Part shown: piece after piece, positions 26,691 through 34,756 of the stretch
Layout of the letters: each line of letters begins with the position of its first letter
How positions within the stretch are numbered: the stretch's first letter is position 1
The notes under the pieces: generated by a model
Told to the model about the DNA's origin: nothing
Seen by the model: only the letters and a program-made list of their open reading frames with translations
Database searches by the model: none
Program-made: the position numbers and the translations under genes
NCBI GenBank assembly: GCA_900315765.1
Contig: ONAK01000075.1
Coordinates: 1-50,411, forward strand
DNA length: 50,411 nt
Direction: 5' to 3'
From: an uncultured Prevotella sp.
GTDB lineage: Bacteria; Bacteroidota; Bacteroidia; Bacteroidales; Bacteroidaceae

Positions 26691-26706
26691 ATTTAATCGA
26701 TTAAAT
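26691..26706. promoter_or_regulatory. 16-bp perfect palindrome in the leader of the LruC-type gene
   Basis: ATTTAATCGATTAAAT is self-complementary over all 16 bases. It lies between the -7 element (26720-26727) and the ATG (26679), so it would be in the 5' leader or act as an operator just downstream of the transcription start. Confidence 0.5.
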
Positions 26707-26719
26707 TGTATCTACTCTG

Positions 26720-26727
26720 CAAAGTTA
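26720..26727 (-). promoter_or_regulatory. -7 element for the LruC-type lipoprotein gene
   Basis: This reads TAACTTTG on the minus strand, 40 bases upstream of the ATG. Confidence 0.55.
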
Positions 26728-26863
26728 GTAAAAAAACCATCTATTCAAGAATATTATAACTACAAAATAGCCATTGTTAACACAATTTAAGTATTCTATA
26801 TAACAACCAGACCTTCATTCATTTGAATCAGGACTTGTTTTTATGTTATTTTTCTGATTAAAA

Positions 26864-26895
26864 TTTGGAGTTTAAGAAGAATTTATCTACTTTTG
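26864..26895 (+). promoter_or_regulatory. Promoter of the BACON lipoprotein gene
   Basis: TTTG (26864-26867), a 20-base spacer and TACTTTTG (26888-26895) lie 28 bases before the ATG at 26924. Confidence 0.75.
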
Positions 26896-26923
26896 CAACG
26901 TGAAAATGATAAAACCTATATAT

Positions 26924-29269
26924 ATGAAGAAGAATAGTCTGATTAAGATATGTGGTGCTCTTGCTTTTATTTGTATGAGCATTGTTTCTTGTTTACAGAA
27001 ACCTGAAGATGGATATATAAAATCTGAAGTAACAGTACCGGGGGGTGCAGTTAACTATTTTGAGAATGCAATGGATTTTGGATTTGAGGGCGGCGAAAAA
27101 GTCTTGTCGTTCAAGTCCAACCTTAGATGGAACTTGAAGATAGCAAACACTCAAAATGGCGTGCAATGGTTGACCATCGATCAAACTACAGGCAATTCTG
27201 GTAGTCACAAGGTCATATTTTCTGCAGATGAAAACAACACTTATGAAGACCGAAGTGTAATGGTTCAGCTCGTTACAGATGATACCATCAGAACCATCAG
27301 AGTAAACCAGAAACGCATGGAAGCCATCACGTTAACCTCCGACATATTTGAGGTTCCTGTAGATGGCGACGACATAGATGTAGAGGTCAATTATTCTGCA
27401 GACTATGAAATGACTATTCCTGACGATTATAAAGGATGGATACATAGAAAGCCAGCCACCACCCGCGGCTTGGAGTCGTCAACGATTACCTTCACCATCG
27501 ACCCAAGTGAGGAATATGAAAAACGCGAGGGTAAAATCTTCTTTAAAGCTAGAGATGAGGAAGAGGTTGTCACCATATATCAGGCAGGTAGCGGCAAACT
27601 GATTTTATCACAAAACGAGTACAATCTTACAGGAGCCGAGCAAGAATTCTCTATTGACGTAAACAGCAACTTTGATTTCAGTATAGAAATGCCAGAGGCT
27701 GATTGGCTTAAAGAGAACACTAGTATGACTCGCGGTATGTCATCGCACACCTTGAAGTTTAAAGTATCAGAGAATGATGATTATAATAAATCACGCTCAG
27801 CAAAAATAAGATTCTTTGATAATAACAGTAAGATATCTGAGACTGTTGTTATAAATCAAGCTTCAATTGGCGCAGTTATCACATTAGACACTTTAGAATA
27901 TAACGTAAGTTGTGACAAGCAGGATCTTGACATCGATGTGAAGAGCAACTTTGACTATGATATTGACTTCCAAGGTGCAACTTGGGTTAAACAGCGAAAA
28001 GCAGCAAAAACTCGTGGAATAACAAGCAGATTATTGCAACTATCTGTAGATGAGAATGACGGTATTGAAAAGAGAACGGCAAAAATCAAACTCTACGATA
28101 AAAAAAGTTCCGCTTCTATAGAAGTGATACTCAATCAGTTGCCTAACACTCCAACTATTGTCCCAGAGAAGAAGGAATACGAAGTCGATGCTAACAAACA
28201 GAATCTTGACATCAAGATTAGTAGTAACGTAGACTATTCTGTAGATTTACAGGGAGCAGATTGGATTAAAGACAGGAACGCAGCACAAACACGTTCATTG
28301 GCTACCAGTACACTGAAACTTGAAATAGCCAAGAATGACGGGTATGATAGTCGTACCGCCAAGATCAAACTAACACAGAAAAATGGTACCGCTTCTGAAG
28401 TAATAACCATTACTCAGAAAGCCAAGAATGGTATTGAAATTCCGACAAAAGAATACACTATTGATGAAAATGGTGATACATTAAATATCGACGTTAATTC
28501 AAACGTCGACTACAAATTGATCATCAATGATAATTGCAAAGAATGGATCTCAGAGCTACAGAAGACTCGTGGTCTATCATCTTACACTCACCAACTGGTG
28601 ATAAAAGCCCTTGGCGACAATGAAGACAGAACTGGAACAATTACCATTTCTAACGAGAAGTTGAAACTCAGTCAGACGATTACAATCAAACAACGTAGAA
28701 CACTCTATTTCAAGAAGCAAGAAATCTTTATTCCTATTGGTAAGCAGAAAACAATTTCATTAACCAACATATCTGAGCAAGGAACTATTTGGACTAGTGA
28801 TGATGAAAATATAGCCATTGTGGAGGCAACCGTTGCTAACGACGGAATAGTAAAAGGCAAAAGTAAAGGTAGTACAATAATTACAGCCAAGACAGAAGAT
28901 GAAAAACATTTTGCAACATGCAAAGTAAAAGTCTGTTATATCACAGAATTGATTAGTGCATATTTTAGTGAATGTTCGACTTCAGTTGTTAATGGAAAAG
29001 TTGAAAGTGGAAGCATACTCAGTTGGATATTCAAAAATGAAAGCACAGACAGAGTTGTGTTAAAAAGCCTTCAATTAATTGATGGAAAAAACGGAACCAA
29101 GGGAGATATCATTCCGGTAAATAAGAACGTTGATGGCGAGACATCCGTTGACATTTCCACAACCATTAGAACTACCGGAATGTATTTACCAATATATTGC
29201 CGTTTTAAATATTCACATGATGGAAAGGATTATACCCTTGATGCGATTTTCGACAATAACGATCAATAA
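26924..29269 (+). CDS. BACON-domain surface lipoprotein with six tandem repeats and a Big_2-like domain
   Basis: I set the start at 26924 (MKKNSLIKICGALAFICMSI, lipobox IVSC, lipidated C23). The mature protein of about 760 residues is built from about six BACON-like beta-sandwich repeats of 85-95 residues, each ending in an I-x-Q strand (e.g. TIRVNQKR, VTIYQAGS, VVINQASI, EVILNQLP, VITITQKA, TITIKQRR). Four or five repeats share a conserved TRG/TRS turn (TTRGLESS, TRGMSSHT, TRGITSRL, TRSLATST, TRGLSSYT). A Big_2-like Ig domain follows (ISLTNISEQGTIWTSDDENIAIV), then a final beta domain. BACON domains are thought to bind glycans or mucin at the cell surface. It is transcribed alone, divergent from another surface lipoprotein. 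Confidence 0.85.
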   Translation: MKKNSLIKICGALAFICMSIVSCLQKPEDGYIKSEVTVPGGAVNYFENAMDFGFEGGEKVLSFKSNLRWNLKIANTQNGVQWLTIDQTTGNSGSHKVIFSADENNTYEDRSVMVQLVTDDTIRTIRVNQKRMEAITLTSDIFEVPVDGDDIDVEVNYSADYEMTIPDDYKGWIHRKPATTRGLESSTITFTIDPSEEYEKREGKIFFKARDEEEVVTIYQAGSGKLILSQNEYNLTGAEQEFSIDVNSNFDFSIEMPEADWLKENTSMTRGMSSHTLKFKVSENDDYNKSRSAKIRFFDNNSKISETVVINQASIGAVITLDTLEYNVSCDKQDLDIDVKSNFDYDIDFQGATWVKQRKAAKTRGITSRLLQLSVDENDGIEKRTAKIKLYDKKSSASIEVILNQLPNTPTIVPEKKEYEVDANKQNLDIKISSNVDYSVDLQGADWIKDRNAAQTRSLATSTLKLEIAKNDGYDSRTAKIKLTQKNGTASEVITITQKAKNGIEIPTKEYTIDENGDTLNIDVNSNVDYKLIINDNCKEWISELQKTRGLSSYTHQLVIKALGDNEDRTGTITISNEKLKLSQTITIKQRRTLYFKKQEIFIPIGKQKTISLTNISEQGTIWTSDDENIAIVEATVANDGIVKGKSKGSTIITAKTEDEKHFATCKVKVCYITELISAYFSECSTSVVNGKVESGSILSWIFKNESTDRVVLKSLQLIDGKNGTKGDIIPVNKNVDGETSVDISTTIRTTGMYLPIYCRFKYSHDGKDYTLDAIFDNNDQ

Positions 29270-29278
29270 CAACTCTAG

Positions 29279-29734
29279 TCATCTGATATAATATGCAGCA
29301 TACCATTCTGCAAATTTCCGAAGGCCCTCTCTTAATGTAACCTTTGGAACAAAACCAAAATCCCGTTCTAAAGCCGAAGAATCAGCATACGTGGTTGGCA
29401 CATCACCAGGCTGCATGGGTACAAGTTCCTTATGGGCTTCAAAATCAAAATCTTTTGGCAGTACCCCGGCACGTAGCAGTTCCTCTTGCAAGATCCGTAC
29501 GAAATCCAACAGATTCTCTGGCTGACCGCCACCAATATTGTACACAGCATATGGAGGTTCTGGTAATCCATCCTCTCCAACACGACGTTCTGGGGCCTTA
29601 CCCATCACTCTAACAACGCCTTCTACAATGTCATCCACATAAGTAAAATCCCTGCTGCAGTTGCCGTAGTTATAAATCTGTATGGTCTTCCCTGCCAGCA
29701 ACTTATTCGTAAAACCAAAATTTGGTGGCAGCAT
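29279..29734 (-). pseudogene. UDP-glucuronate 4-epimerase-like SDR, C-terminal fragment
   Basis: This fragment carries FGFTNKLLAGKTIQIYNYGN, CSRDFTYVDDIVEGVVRVM, YNIGGGQPENLLDFVRIL, PMQPGDVPTTYADSSALE and LREGLRKFAEWYAAYY. These are the C-terminal half of an extended SDR NAD-sugar epimerase of the UDP-glucuronate/galacturonate type. The open frame extends to 29818 but its first residues are out of frame with the family. The conserved YxxxK-to-FFTVYGP region that should join it to the N-terminal part is missing (about 35 codons). The last stop is 10 bases from the 3' end of the convergent BACON gene. Confidence 0.83.
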
Positions 29735-30215
29735 AGAGCGAAACAGGATTGTCGACCTTGTCATCAGTAGAGAATGGCACTTTCTTATTACCTCCATACA
29801 CACTCGATGATGAAGCATATACCAAATGCTCCACGGGCCAATGTCGGCACGCTTCCAAGATATTATAAAAGCCTATGATATTACTCTCAATATACGCATC
29901 AGGATTATCTATCGAATATCTCACGCCTGCCTGAGCCGCCAGGTTCACCACCACATCAAAACGATATTCGGCAAATAGTTTCTCGAGCAGTTCTTTATCT
30001 GCGATACTTCCTTTGACGAAGACAAAGGTTGAAAGTGCAGAGTACTTATTACATTCCTCTATATCTTTCAGTCTGTATTCTTTTAGAGCTACATCATAGT
30101 AGTCATTCATATTGTCTATGCCCACTACCGTAACTCCCTTAAGGTCCGTTAGAAGTCGCTTTACAAGATTAGCACCAATAAAACCGGCTGCACCAGTTAC
30201 CAATATCTTATTCAT
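29703..30215 (-). pseudogene. UDP-glucuronate 4-epimerase-like SDR, N-terminal fragment (frame broken by internal deletion)
   Basis: The fragment starts MNKILVTGAAGFIGANLVKR with the NAD-binding GxxGxxG. It continues with GIDNMNDYYDVALKEYRL, VNLAAQAGVRYSIDNP, YASSSSVYGGNKKVPFS and NPVSLYAATK, where the last block holds the catalytic Tyr and Lys. After AATK the sequence jumps to FGFTNKL in another frame. The residues usually read as KSNELMAHAYSKLY..FFTVYGP are absent. The enzyme would make UDP-galacturonate for surface glycans, which fits the polysaccharide genes upstream. At the junction ACCAAA and TTTGGT form a 6-bp inverted repeat around one base. Confidence 0.85.
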
Positions 30216-30233
30216 ATGCTTTAAGTATTAGTT

Positions 30234-30275
30234 ATTTGGGGGCAAAGATATGAAAAATATCCTTGCCCCCCAAAT
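30234..30275. promoter_or_regulatory. Large imperfect palindrome enclosing the epimerase -7 element
   Basis: The left arm 30234-30251 (ATTTGGGGGCAAAGATAT) and right arm 30257-30275 pair over 18 bases with one bulge and one mismatch around a 5-base loop. On the minus strand the left arm contains TATCTTTG (30243-30250), a -7 element for the epimerase. The right arm gives TATCCTTG on plus, a near-match. It could be an operator, a hairpin leader or an old element end. Confidence 0.6.
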
Positions 30276-30343
30276 ATAAAGTGTTAAATCTATTAATTAA
30301 TTTAGATTTATAAAAGTATGCTAATTGTGTATTCGCTTTTCAT

Positions 30344-32497
30344 TCATTCCCTCAATTTCACCAAGTATACGGTGCCGGACATTTTGTGGGCGGACTTAAA
30401 GCGGTACTCAGGGCGGCTTAGGAAGGTACCAATTTTGCGGAACGTTCCTGTCTCTTCTTTGTAACCCTTGAACGATTTCTTAAGAAGGGCTGAAATTTCC
30501 TTAAGAGACATCCACTGGCCCTCTTCACCGTCAGTTGGACGTTGGAGTACTGACATAAGCATCTCACCAAGTCCGCTAACCTCCTGATAACTGAAGTTAC
30601 GCTGAATCAACTGCTGTTCCTGTTCGCGAGTTGGCCAATAGCGTTCGCCATTATGAATTTCATGCAGCAGCTGGGCATAGAGTTGCGGATAGTCGATAGG
30701 AGTACGGAAATCAACATCGCCCTCAACCGTTACACAGATAAAACGTCGAGCACCACTAGGATCAGTCAGTGGCATCATCTCGTTGGTGGTACCAATAAAC
30801 GAGGCAAAGCGGCGATGCTCAGAATAGGCCTTCCCATAAGGTGGGCGATACTTCAAATCGGCAGTAGAAACCAGGTATTTCAATACAACCTGCTGACGCT
30901 GGGTTATCTTATCGAACTCATCAAGATTAATCAATCCAAAGGATGTCAGACCAAGATTCAAGTCGGTTTCGTTCTTAAAGTTGATACGATCGTTATAATA
31001 ATCGCGCAGATGAAGTGGCAGAAGTATTCTGCAGAATGAAGACTTACCACAGCCCTGACGACCAATCAACAATGGAACGAGGGAGTTTCCTGACAACTGA
31101 CCTTTACCCATCCACATGGCCACCATCGAGCGCATCCACAGATGGAACAACTCTGGCCACTTTTCGTAGCTTGTTGGTATTCTGTGAGCCAAGGCTTCTA
31201 CCCTATCCTTTCCATCCCATTTGGGCAGACTGTCGAGGTACTCGTTCATAGGGTCATAAAGCTCAATATCGTCAGAGTTTACATAGCGGCGGATATCCTT
31301 ATCCCAACACTTAATGCCTTGGCGCAACGCCTTCATTGTTATAGAGTTACGAGCCTCATCAGTTAGGTCGCGGAATGAGAATCCGATGCCAGTTCGCTCT
31401 CTGAACTCAGCCACGCCACGCATCACATTCTTACGAATCTCATAGTTCTCCATAAGGAACATATCAATCTTCATCGTCAACAGTGTTTCTTGTGGAATAT
31501 TCTTCTCAGGCTTATAACCATTGCTTTCCTCATAACGCTTAACAATCTGTGGACGATATACATTCTCGAACACCTTATTAATCAGCAGATCATCGTCGCC
31601 AAGAGCATAAGCACTATATCGAGCCATGCGTTTGGCGATGGCCATAGGAATTCCGGTCTCCAGGCAGTGTACCGCAAGTCGTGTTATCACAGCATGCTGT
31701 AGCTCATCGTCTTTCAGACCCTCGCACTCATCATAAGCCTTACTGAGATTAAACTCAAAAATATGATGCATGGTAAAGTAACGACTCTGACTTGAGTGCG
31801 GATCGTCCTTCTCGAGTGTCGAAGTACAAACCAGCGACAGAGCCTGAGTAGGTTTCTCGGCACGGGCATAGAATGGTATTGCCACGGGATTATACACCGC
31901 TTCGGCATCTGTACTTAAATAACATGTACGATCCAATCGCGGTTCAAGTTTCTCGACGTTAACCCCCAACTGTGCATTATATGCCAATCGGGCTCGTTCG
32001 TACAGGTTCTCGTGAAAATCGGAAATCTTATCAGGCTCCGAAGGCAAAGGCATATTATCATCCTTAGAACGCTCGCTTGGAAACAGCTCACCTCTACAGA
32101 TAATCTTCACACTACGACCAGAAGCACCAACAAACGCCATCAGTGTCTGTGGAACCTCACCCGCCCCAGTTCTTATAGCCTCGGCCTCTTCATAGCCTGT
32201 AAGATTATTAACTTCAAGCAACACAATACCTGTATATCCGAGTGTTACGCGCTGATGATTACGATTCTCCATCACCGAAGCAAAACACAGGCGAGGCAGT
32301 TTGTTGATTGTCATATCTGCACCAACTACCGAACCGTCAGGCTGACGAGTAAGGTCGAACACAGGATACAGTCTGCGAAGTTCATCAACTACCTGGCGAT
32401 ATTCGTTGCCACGAATCATTTCTATAACATCCGTCAATTCAAGAACTCTGAGAGTTTCCTGCTGGCGATAAGGTTTTAAAAGAGTAATTTTAGTCAT
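30344..32497 (-). CDS. BT4734-like / VirE (VapE)-type ATPase with N-terminal primase-associated domain
   Basis: I set the start at 32495-32497 (MTKITLLKPYRQQETLRVLE). The 717-residue protein has an N-terminal BT4734/BF3469-like region (about 40-190) and a linker with EYLDSLPKWDGKDRVEALAHR. A VirE/VapE P-loop domain follows: Walker A LIGRQGCGKSSFCRIL near 479 and Walker B LINLDEFDKI near 523. Then come FIGTTNEMMPLTDPSGARRF (sensor and arginine-finger like) and a C-terminal winged-helix-like end. Such proteins occur in Bacteroidota mobile or integrated elements and are thought to act in DNA replication as a helicase/primase-type ATPase. No integrase or transposase is nearby. Its upstream region is a dense repeat array. 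Confidence 0.83.
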   Translation of the reverse strand: MTKITLLKPYRQQETLRVLELTDVIEMIRGNEYRQVVDELRRLYPVFDLTRQPDGSVVGADMTINKLPRLCFASVMENRNHQRVTLGYTGIVLLEVNNLTGYEEAEAIRTGAGEVPQTLMAFVGASGRSVKIICRGELFPSERSKDDNMPLPSEPDKISDFHENLYERARLAYNAQLGVNVEKLEPRLDRTCYLSTDAEAVYNPVAIPFYARAEKPTQALSLVCTSTLEKDDPHSSQSRYFTMHHIFEFNLSKAYDECEGLKDDELQHAVITRLAVHCLETGIPMAIAKRMARYSAYALGDDDLLINKVFENVYRPQIVKRYEESNGYKPEKNIPQETLLTMKIDMFLMENYEIRKNVMRGVAEFRERTGIGFSFRDLTDEARNSITMKALRQGIKCWDKDIRRYVNSDDIELYDPMNEYLDSLPKWDGKDRVEALAHRIPTSYEKWPELFHLWMRSMVAMWMGKGQLSGNSLVPLLIGRQGCGKSSFCRILLPLHLRDYYNDRINFKNETDLNLGLTSFGLINLDEFDKITQRQQVVLKYLVSTADLKYRPPYGKAYSEHRRFASFIGTTNEMMPLTDPSGARRFICVTVEGDVDFRTPIDYPQLYAQLLHEIHNGERYWPTREQEQQLIQRNFSYQEVSGLGEMLMSVLQRPTDGEEGQWMSLKEISALLKKSFKGYKEETGTFRKIGTFLSRPEYRFKSAHKMSGTVYLVKLRE

Positions 32498-32524
32498 CTT
32501 GATATCAATCCATATAATTCTGCG

Positions 32525-32532
32525 CAAAATTA
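32525..32532 (-). promoter_or_regulatory. -7 element for the VirE-type gene
   Basis: On the minus strand this reads TAATTTTG, 27 bases upstream of the ATG. Two tandem TAACGTCA repeats begin 8 bases upstream of it (32541-32556), over the spacer and the -33 position. A protein bound there would block this promoter. Confidence 0.6.
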
Positions 32533-32540
32533 CTAAAAAA

Positions 32541-32798
32541 TAACGTCATAACGTCATATTGAAGGTAAATAATTGATAAACAGAGTGTTAAATAATGATA
32601 ATAAACGTCATATATGATATAGCTAACGTCATATATCATCATTCGGACTATCTGTAAAAATAGTTTCTATGGTAGGAACAAAGTGTTTCAAACTGAGAAA
32701 CACAGTGTTTCACCGCATGAAACAAAGTGTTTCGGCAATTAAAACACCTCAAAACACGCTCAATATGATGTTTAATAATATAACGTCATATAATGTCA
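32541..32798. repeat. Iteron-like array in the 421-bp intergenic region between the VirE-type and DUF6078 genes
   Basis: The box AACGTCA occurs at 32542, 32550, 32604, 32625 and 32782, with a variant AATGTCA at 32792. The first two are an exact 8-base tandem (TAACGTCA twice). Copies 3 and 4 share AACGTCATATAT exactly 21 bases apart, two helical turns. In the middle (32683-32733) lie three GTGTTTC boxes alternating with inverted GAAACAC/TGAAACA, forming two 7-bp hairpins with 7- and 5-base loops. No gene is visible. The layout resembles a plasmid or element replication origin, or a multi-site operator. Confidence 0.8.
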
Positions 32799-32883
32799 TC
32801 ATCTGTAAATCATTAATAATCAACAAGATAATTAAAAGATGATAATATGATGTTATAAATGAAGATATTTCTCAGAAAATTTG

Positions 32884-32891
32884 TATCTTTG
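32884..32891 (+). promoter_or_regulatory. -7 element for the DUF6078 gene
   Basis: TATCTTTG lies 27 bases before the ATG at 32919. The -33 match is weak. Confidence 0.55.
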
Positions 32892-32918
32892 CATTCGTTT
32901 TACTAAAATTAAGCAATT

Positions 32919-33353
32919 ATGAACAAAGAAGAAAGTCTGCGAGCTCATGCGAAAAACCATATAGCATGTTTCATCGACAAATGTCCACTCCACGAGACAT
33001 GTCTTAACTGGATGACAGCTCAATACAACGATGGAGAGATTCACATTGTTACCTGTGTCAATCCACATTACCCCAAAGTAGGGACAAAACAATGCACTAT
33101 GTATCAGAAAGATGAAACCGTAAGGTATGCCATCGGAATGATGCATATATTCGATACAATCCCCTATCCTATTGCACGTAGCGTCAAGAGACGTCTTATA
33201 AACCTATTCTCACGCAAGCGATTCTACGAATATCGCAATGGTGTTCGTCCCATCCCTCCATACGAACAGAATCAGATAGCCAGAACATTCAAAGAAGAAG
33301 GCTGGGATGGCGAGATAAACTATGATGATTGGAATGAGGATTATCTGTGGTAA
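32919..33353 (+). CDS. DUF6078-like small cysteine-rich protein
   Basis: This 144-residue cytoplasmic protein of unknown function has an N-terminal cysteine cluster (C17, C22, C28 in ACFIDKCPLHETCLNW) followed by VTCVNPHYP and KQCTMYQ. This suggests zinc or Fe-S binding. The second half is basic then acidic (SVKRRLINLFSRKRFYEYRNG, GWDGEINYDDWNEDYLW). I associate this pattern with DUF6078 proteins of Bacteroidota. It faces away from the VirE-type gene across the repeat array, so it may be its regulator or partner. That is inference from position only. Confidence 0.7.
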   Translation: MNKEESLRAHAKNHIACFIDKCPLHETCLNWMTAQYNDGEIHIVTCVNPHYPKVGTKQCTMYQKDETVRYAIGMMHIFDTIPYPIARSVKRRLINLFSRKRFYEYRNGVRPIPPYEQNQIARTFKEEGWDGEINYDDWNEDYLW

Positions 33354-33384
33354 ATGGTTGAAAAATAAATAAATTGAAATTTAT

Positions 33385-33415
33385 TTTGTATTTCGCTCGA
33401 TTTGCACTATCTTTG
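33385..33415 (+). promoter_or_regulatory. Promoter of the UbiA-type gene, nearly leaderless
   Basis: TTTG (33385-33388), a 19-base spacer and TATCTTTG (33408-33415) end only 5 bases before the ATG at 33421. Transcription should therefore start at or next to the start codon. Confidence 0.7.
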
Positions 33416-33420
33416 TCCCC

Positions 33421-33963
33421 ATGATTCATTACATCAAGTTATTACGCCCGTTGCAGTGGCTCAAAAACGTGTTTGTGTTTGCGCCTATATTCTTCAGCAC
33501 CAATCTGCTGAAGCCTGAATATTTCTGGCCTACATTGGTGGTGTTTGCTTCGTTCTGTCTGATATCTAGTTCGATATATTGCTTCAACGACCTCAAGGAT
33601 GCTGAGGCCGACAGGATGCACCCCAAGAAGTGTAAGCGCCCTATCGCATCTGGCAAGGTATCAGTTACAGGGGGATATACCATGATGCTATTATGCACCA
33701 TTGGGGCTTTGGCCATCATTCCTCTGGCTCATAGTGTCAATACACATTATCTATATGCCATCATCATTGGCTATTGGCTGATGAACATTGCCTACAGCGT
33801 AACGACGACTATCGTATTTATGAGCAGACGGGTACCAAACCACGTGTGTCTATCACTGGCTACAACAAGACTTTCATCAACGAGGCCACAGCCATCATCG
33901 CCTCGGTCACACTGGTGTGCTACATCATGTATACCATGTCGCCAGAGGTTATCCATCGCTTAG
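33421..33963 (+). pseudogene. UbiA-family prenyltransferase (decaprenyl-phosphate phosphoribosyltransferase-like), N-terminal fragment
   Basis: The frame starts MIHYIKLLRPLQWLKNVFVF and carries the prenyl-diphosphate/Mg motif NDLKDAEADRMHPKKCKRPIASG, helices around 85-120, and YWLMNIAYS. It then goes out of frame at about 33800 into SRRVPNHVCLSLATTRLS and stops. The true continuation, RNDDYRIYEQTGTKPRVS, lies in another frame. Family members have about 50 more residues between these points, including a second Asp-rich motif. The protein resembles UbiA enzymes that make lipid-linked pentose donors. The deletion should abolish function. Confidence 0.82.
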
Positions 33964-34142
33964 GCACACGCTATGTGTACCTTACATCAGGATGGGTGCT
34001 TGCAGGTCTGCTCCGCTATCTGCAGAACATGATTGTGTTCGGACTGAGTGGAAGTCCTACGAAATCGCTGGTCAAGGATCATTTCATCCAGTTCTGCATC
34101 CTGGGCTGGATAGCATCGTTCTTCATTATTATCTATCTGTAA
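33797..34142 (+). pseudogene. UbiA-family prenyltransferase, C-terminal fragment
   Basis: This continues the broken gene at 33421. It reads RNDDYRIYEQTGTKPRVSIT, NKTFINEATAIIASVTLVCYIMYT, YVYLTSGWVLAGLLRYLQN and SGSPTKSLVKDHFIQFCILGW, then a last helix ending in IIIYL. The open frame begins at 33774 with non-native residues. The stop at 34140-34142 is 1 base from the nth start codon, so the two genes were probably co-transcribed. Confidence 0.8.
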
Positions 34143-34143
34143 G

Positions 34144-34736
34144 ATGAACAAGAAAGACCTGTGGTTACTACCGAGTTGGATTTTGGCAGTACGTTCCAGT
34201 TGTTGGTGGCTGTGGTGCTGAGTGCCCAGTGTACTGACAAGCGGATAAATCAGGTAACGCCAGATTTGTTTGCACACTACCCTGATGCCAAATCAATGGC
34301 CAAAGCAGAAGAGGAAGAGGTGTTTGAATGGATCAGAAGCGTGTCGTATCCCAATGCCAAGGCCAAGCATCTGGTAGAGATGGCAAGGGTGCTGATGGAG
34401 AAGTTTGATGGTGAAGTGCCAAGCACGCTCGATGAACTGCTGACACTGCCTGGAGTTGGACGCAAGACAGCCAATGTCATCCAGAGCGTAGCGTTTGGCA
34501 AGGCCACATTAGCCGTCGACACCCATGTGTTCCGTGTGGCTCACAGAATGGGCTTGGTGAACAAAACTGACAACACCCCATACAAAGTAGAAATGGCGCT
34601 GACCAAGTATATCCCAGAAGAGGACATACCTAACGCTCACCATTGGCTATTGCTACATGGACGATACGTTTGTACAGCGAGGAAGCCTCACTGTGAGAAG
34701 TGCGAGTTAGCGAGTTTTTGCGCGAAGAAGATATAG
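34144..34736 (+). pseudogene. nth: Endonuclease III, frame broken near the N terminus
   Basis: An ATG at 34144 reads MNKKD, as expected for the start of Bacteroidota Nth, but the frame then leaves the family. From 34158 the native frame reads PVVTTELDFGSTFQLLVAVV to the end. About 15 codons between MNKKD and PVVTTE are missing, with a frame change. The only start left in the native frame is GTG at 34161. Otherwise the enzyme is complete: helix-hairpin-helix LPGVGRKTANVI with the catalytic Lys, VDTHVFRVAHR with the catalytic Asp, and the [4Fe-4S] cluster C-x6-C-x2-C-x5-C at the C terminus. Endonuclease III removes oxidised pyrimidines from DNA. A GTG-initiated product might retain partial function. 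Confidence 0.82.
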
Positions 34737-34756
34737 AGCGAAAAAAATTTTTAATG

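Noticed and set aside
30285-30310. Terminator after the VirE-type gene
   Set aside because: TAAATCTA and TAGATTTA can pair around a 10-base loop, but the stem is all weak pairs with no T-run, so I do not call it.
32541-32798. CRISPR array
   Set aside because: The repeat boxes are only 7-12 bases, irregularly spaced, and have no uniform spacers or neighbouring cas genes.
30344-33353. Calling the VirE/DUF6078 region an integrated mobile element
   Set aside because: No integrase, transposase, attachment repeat or tRNA gene is visible at the edges.
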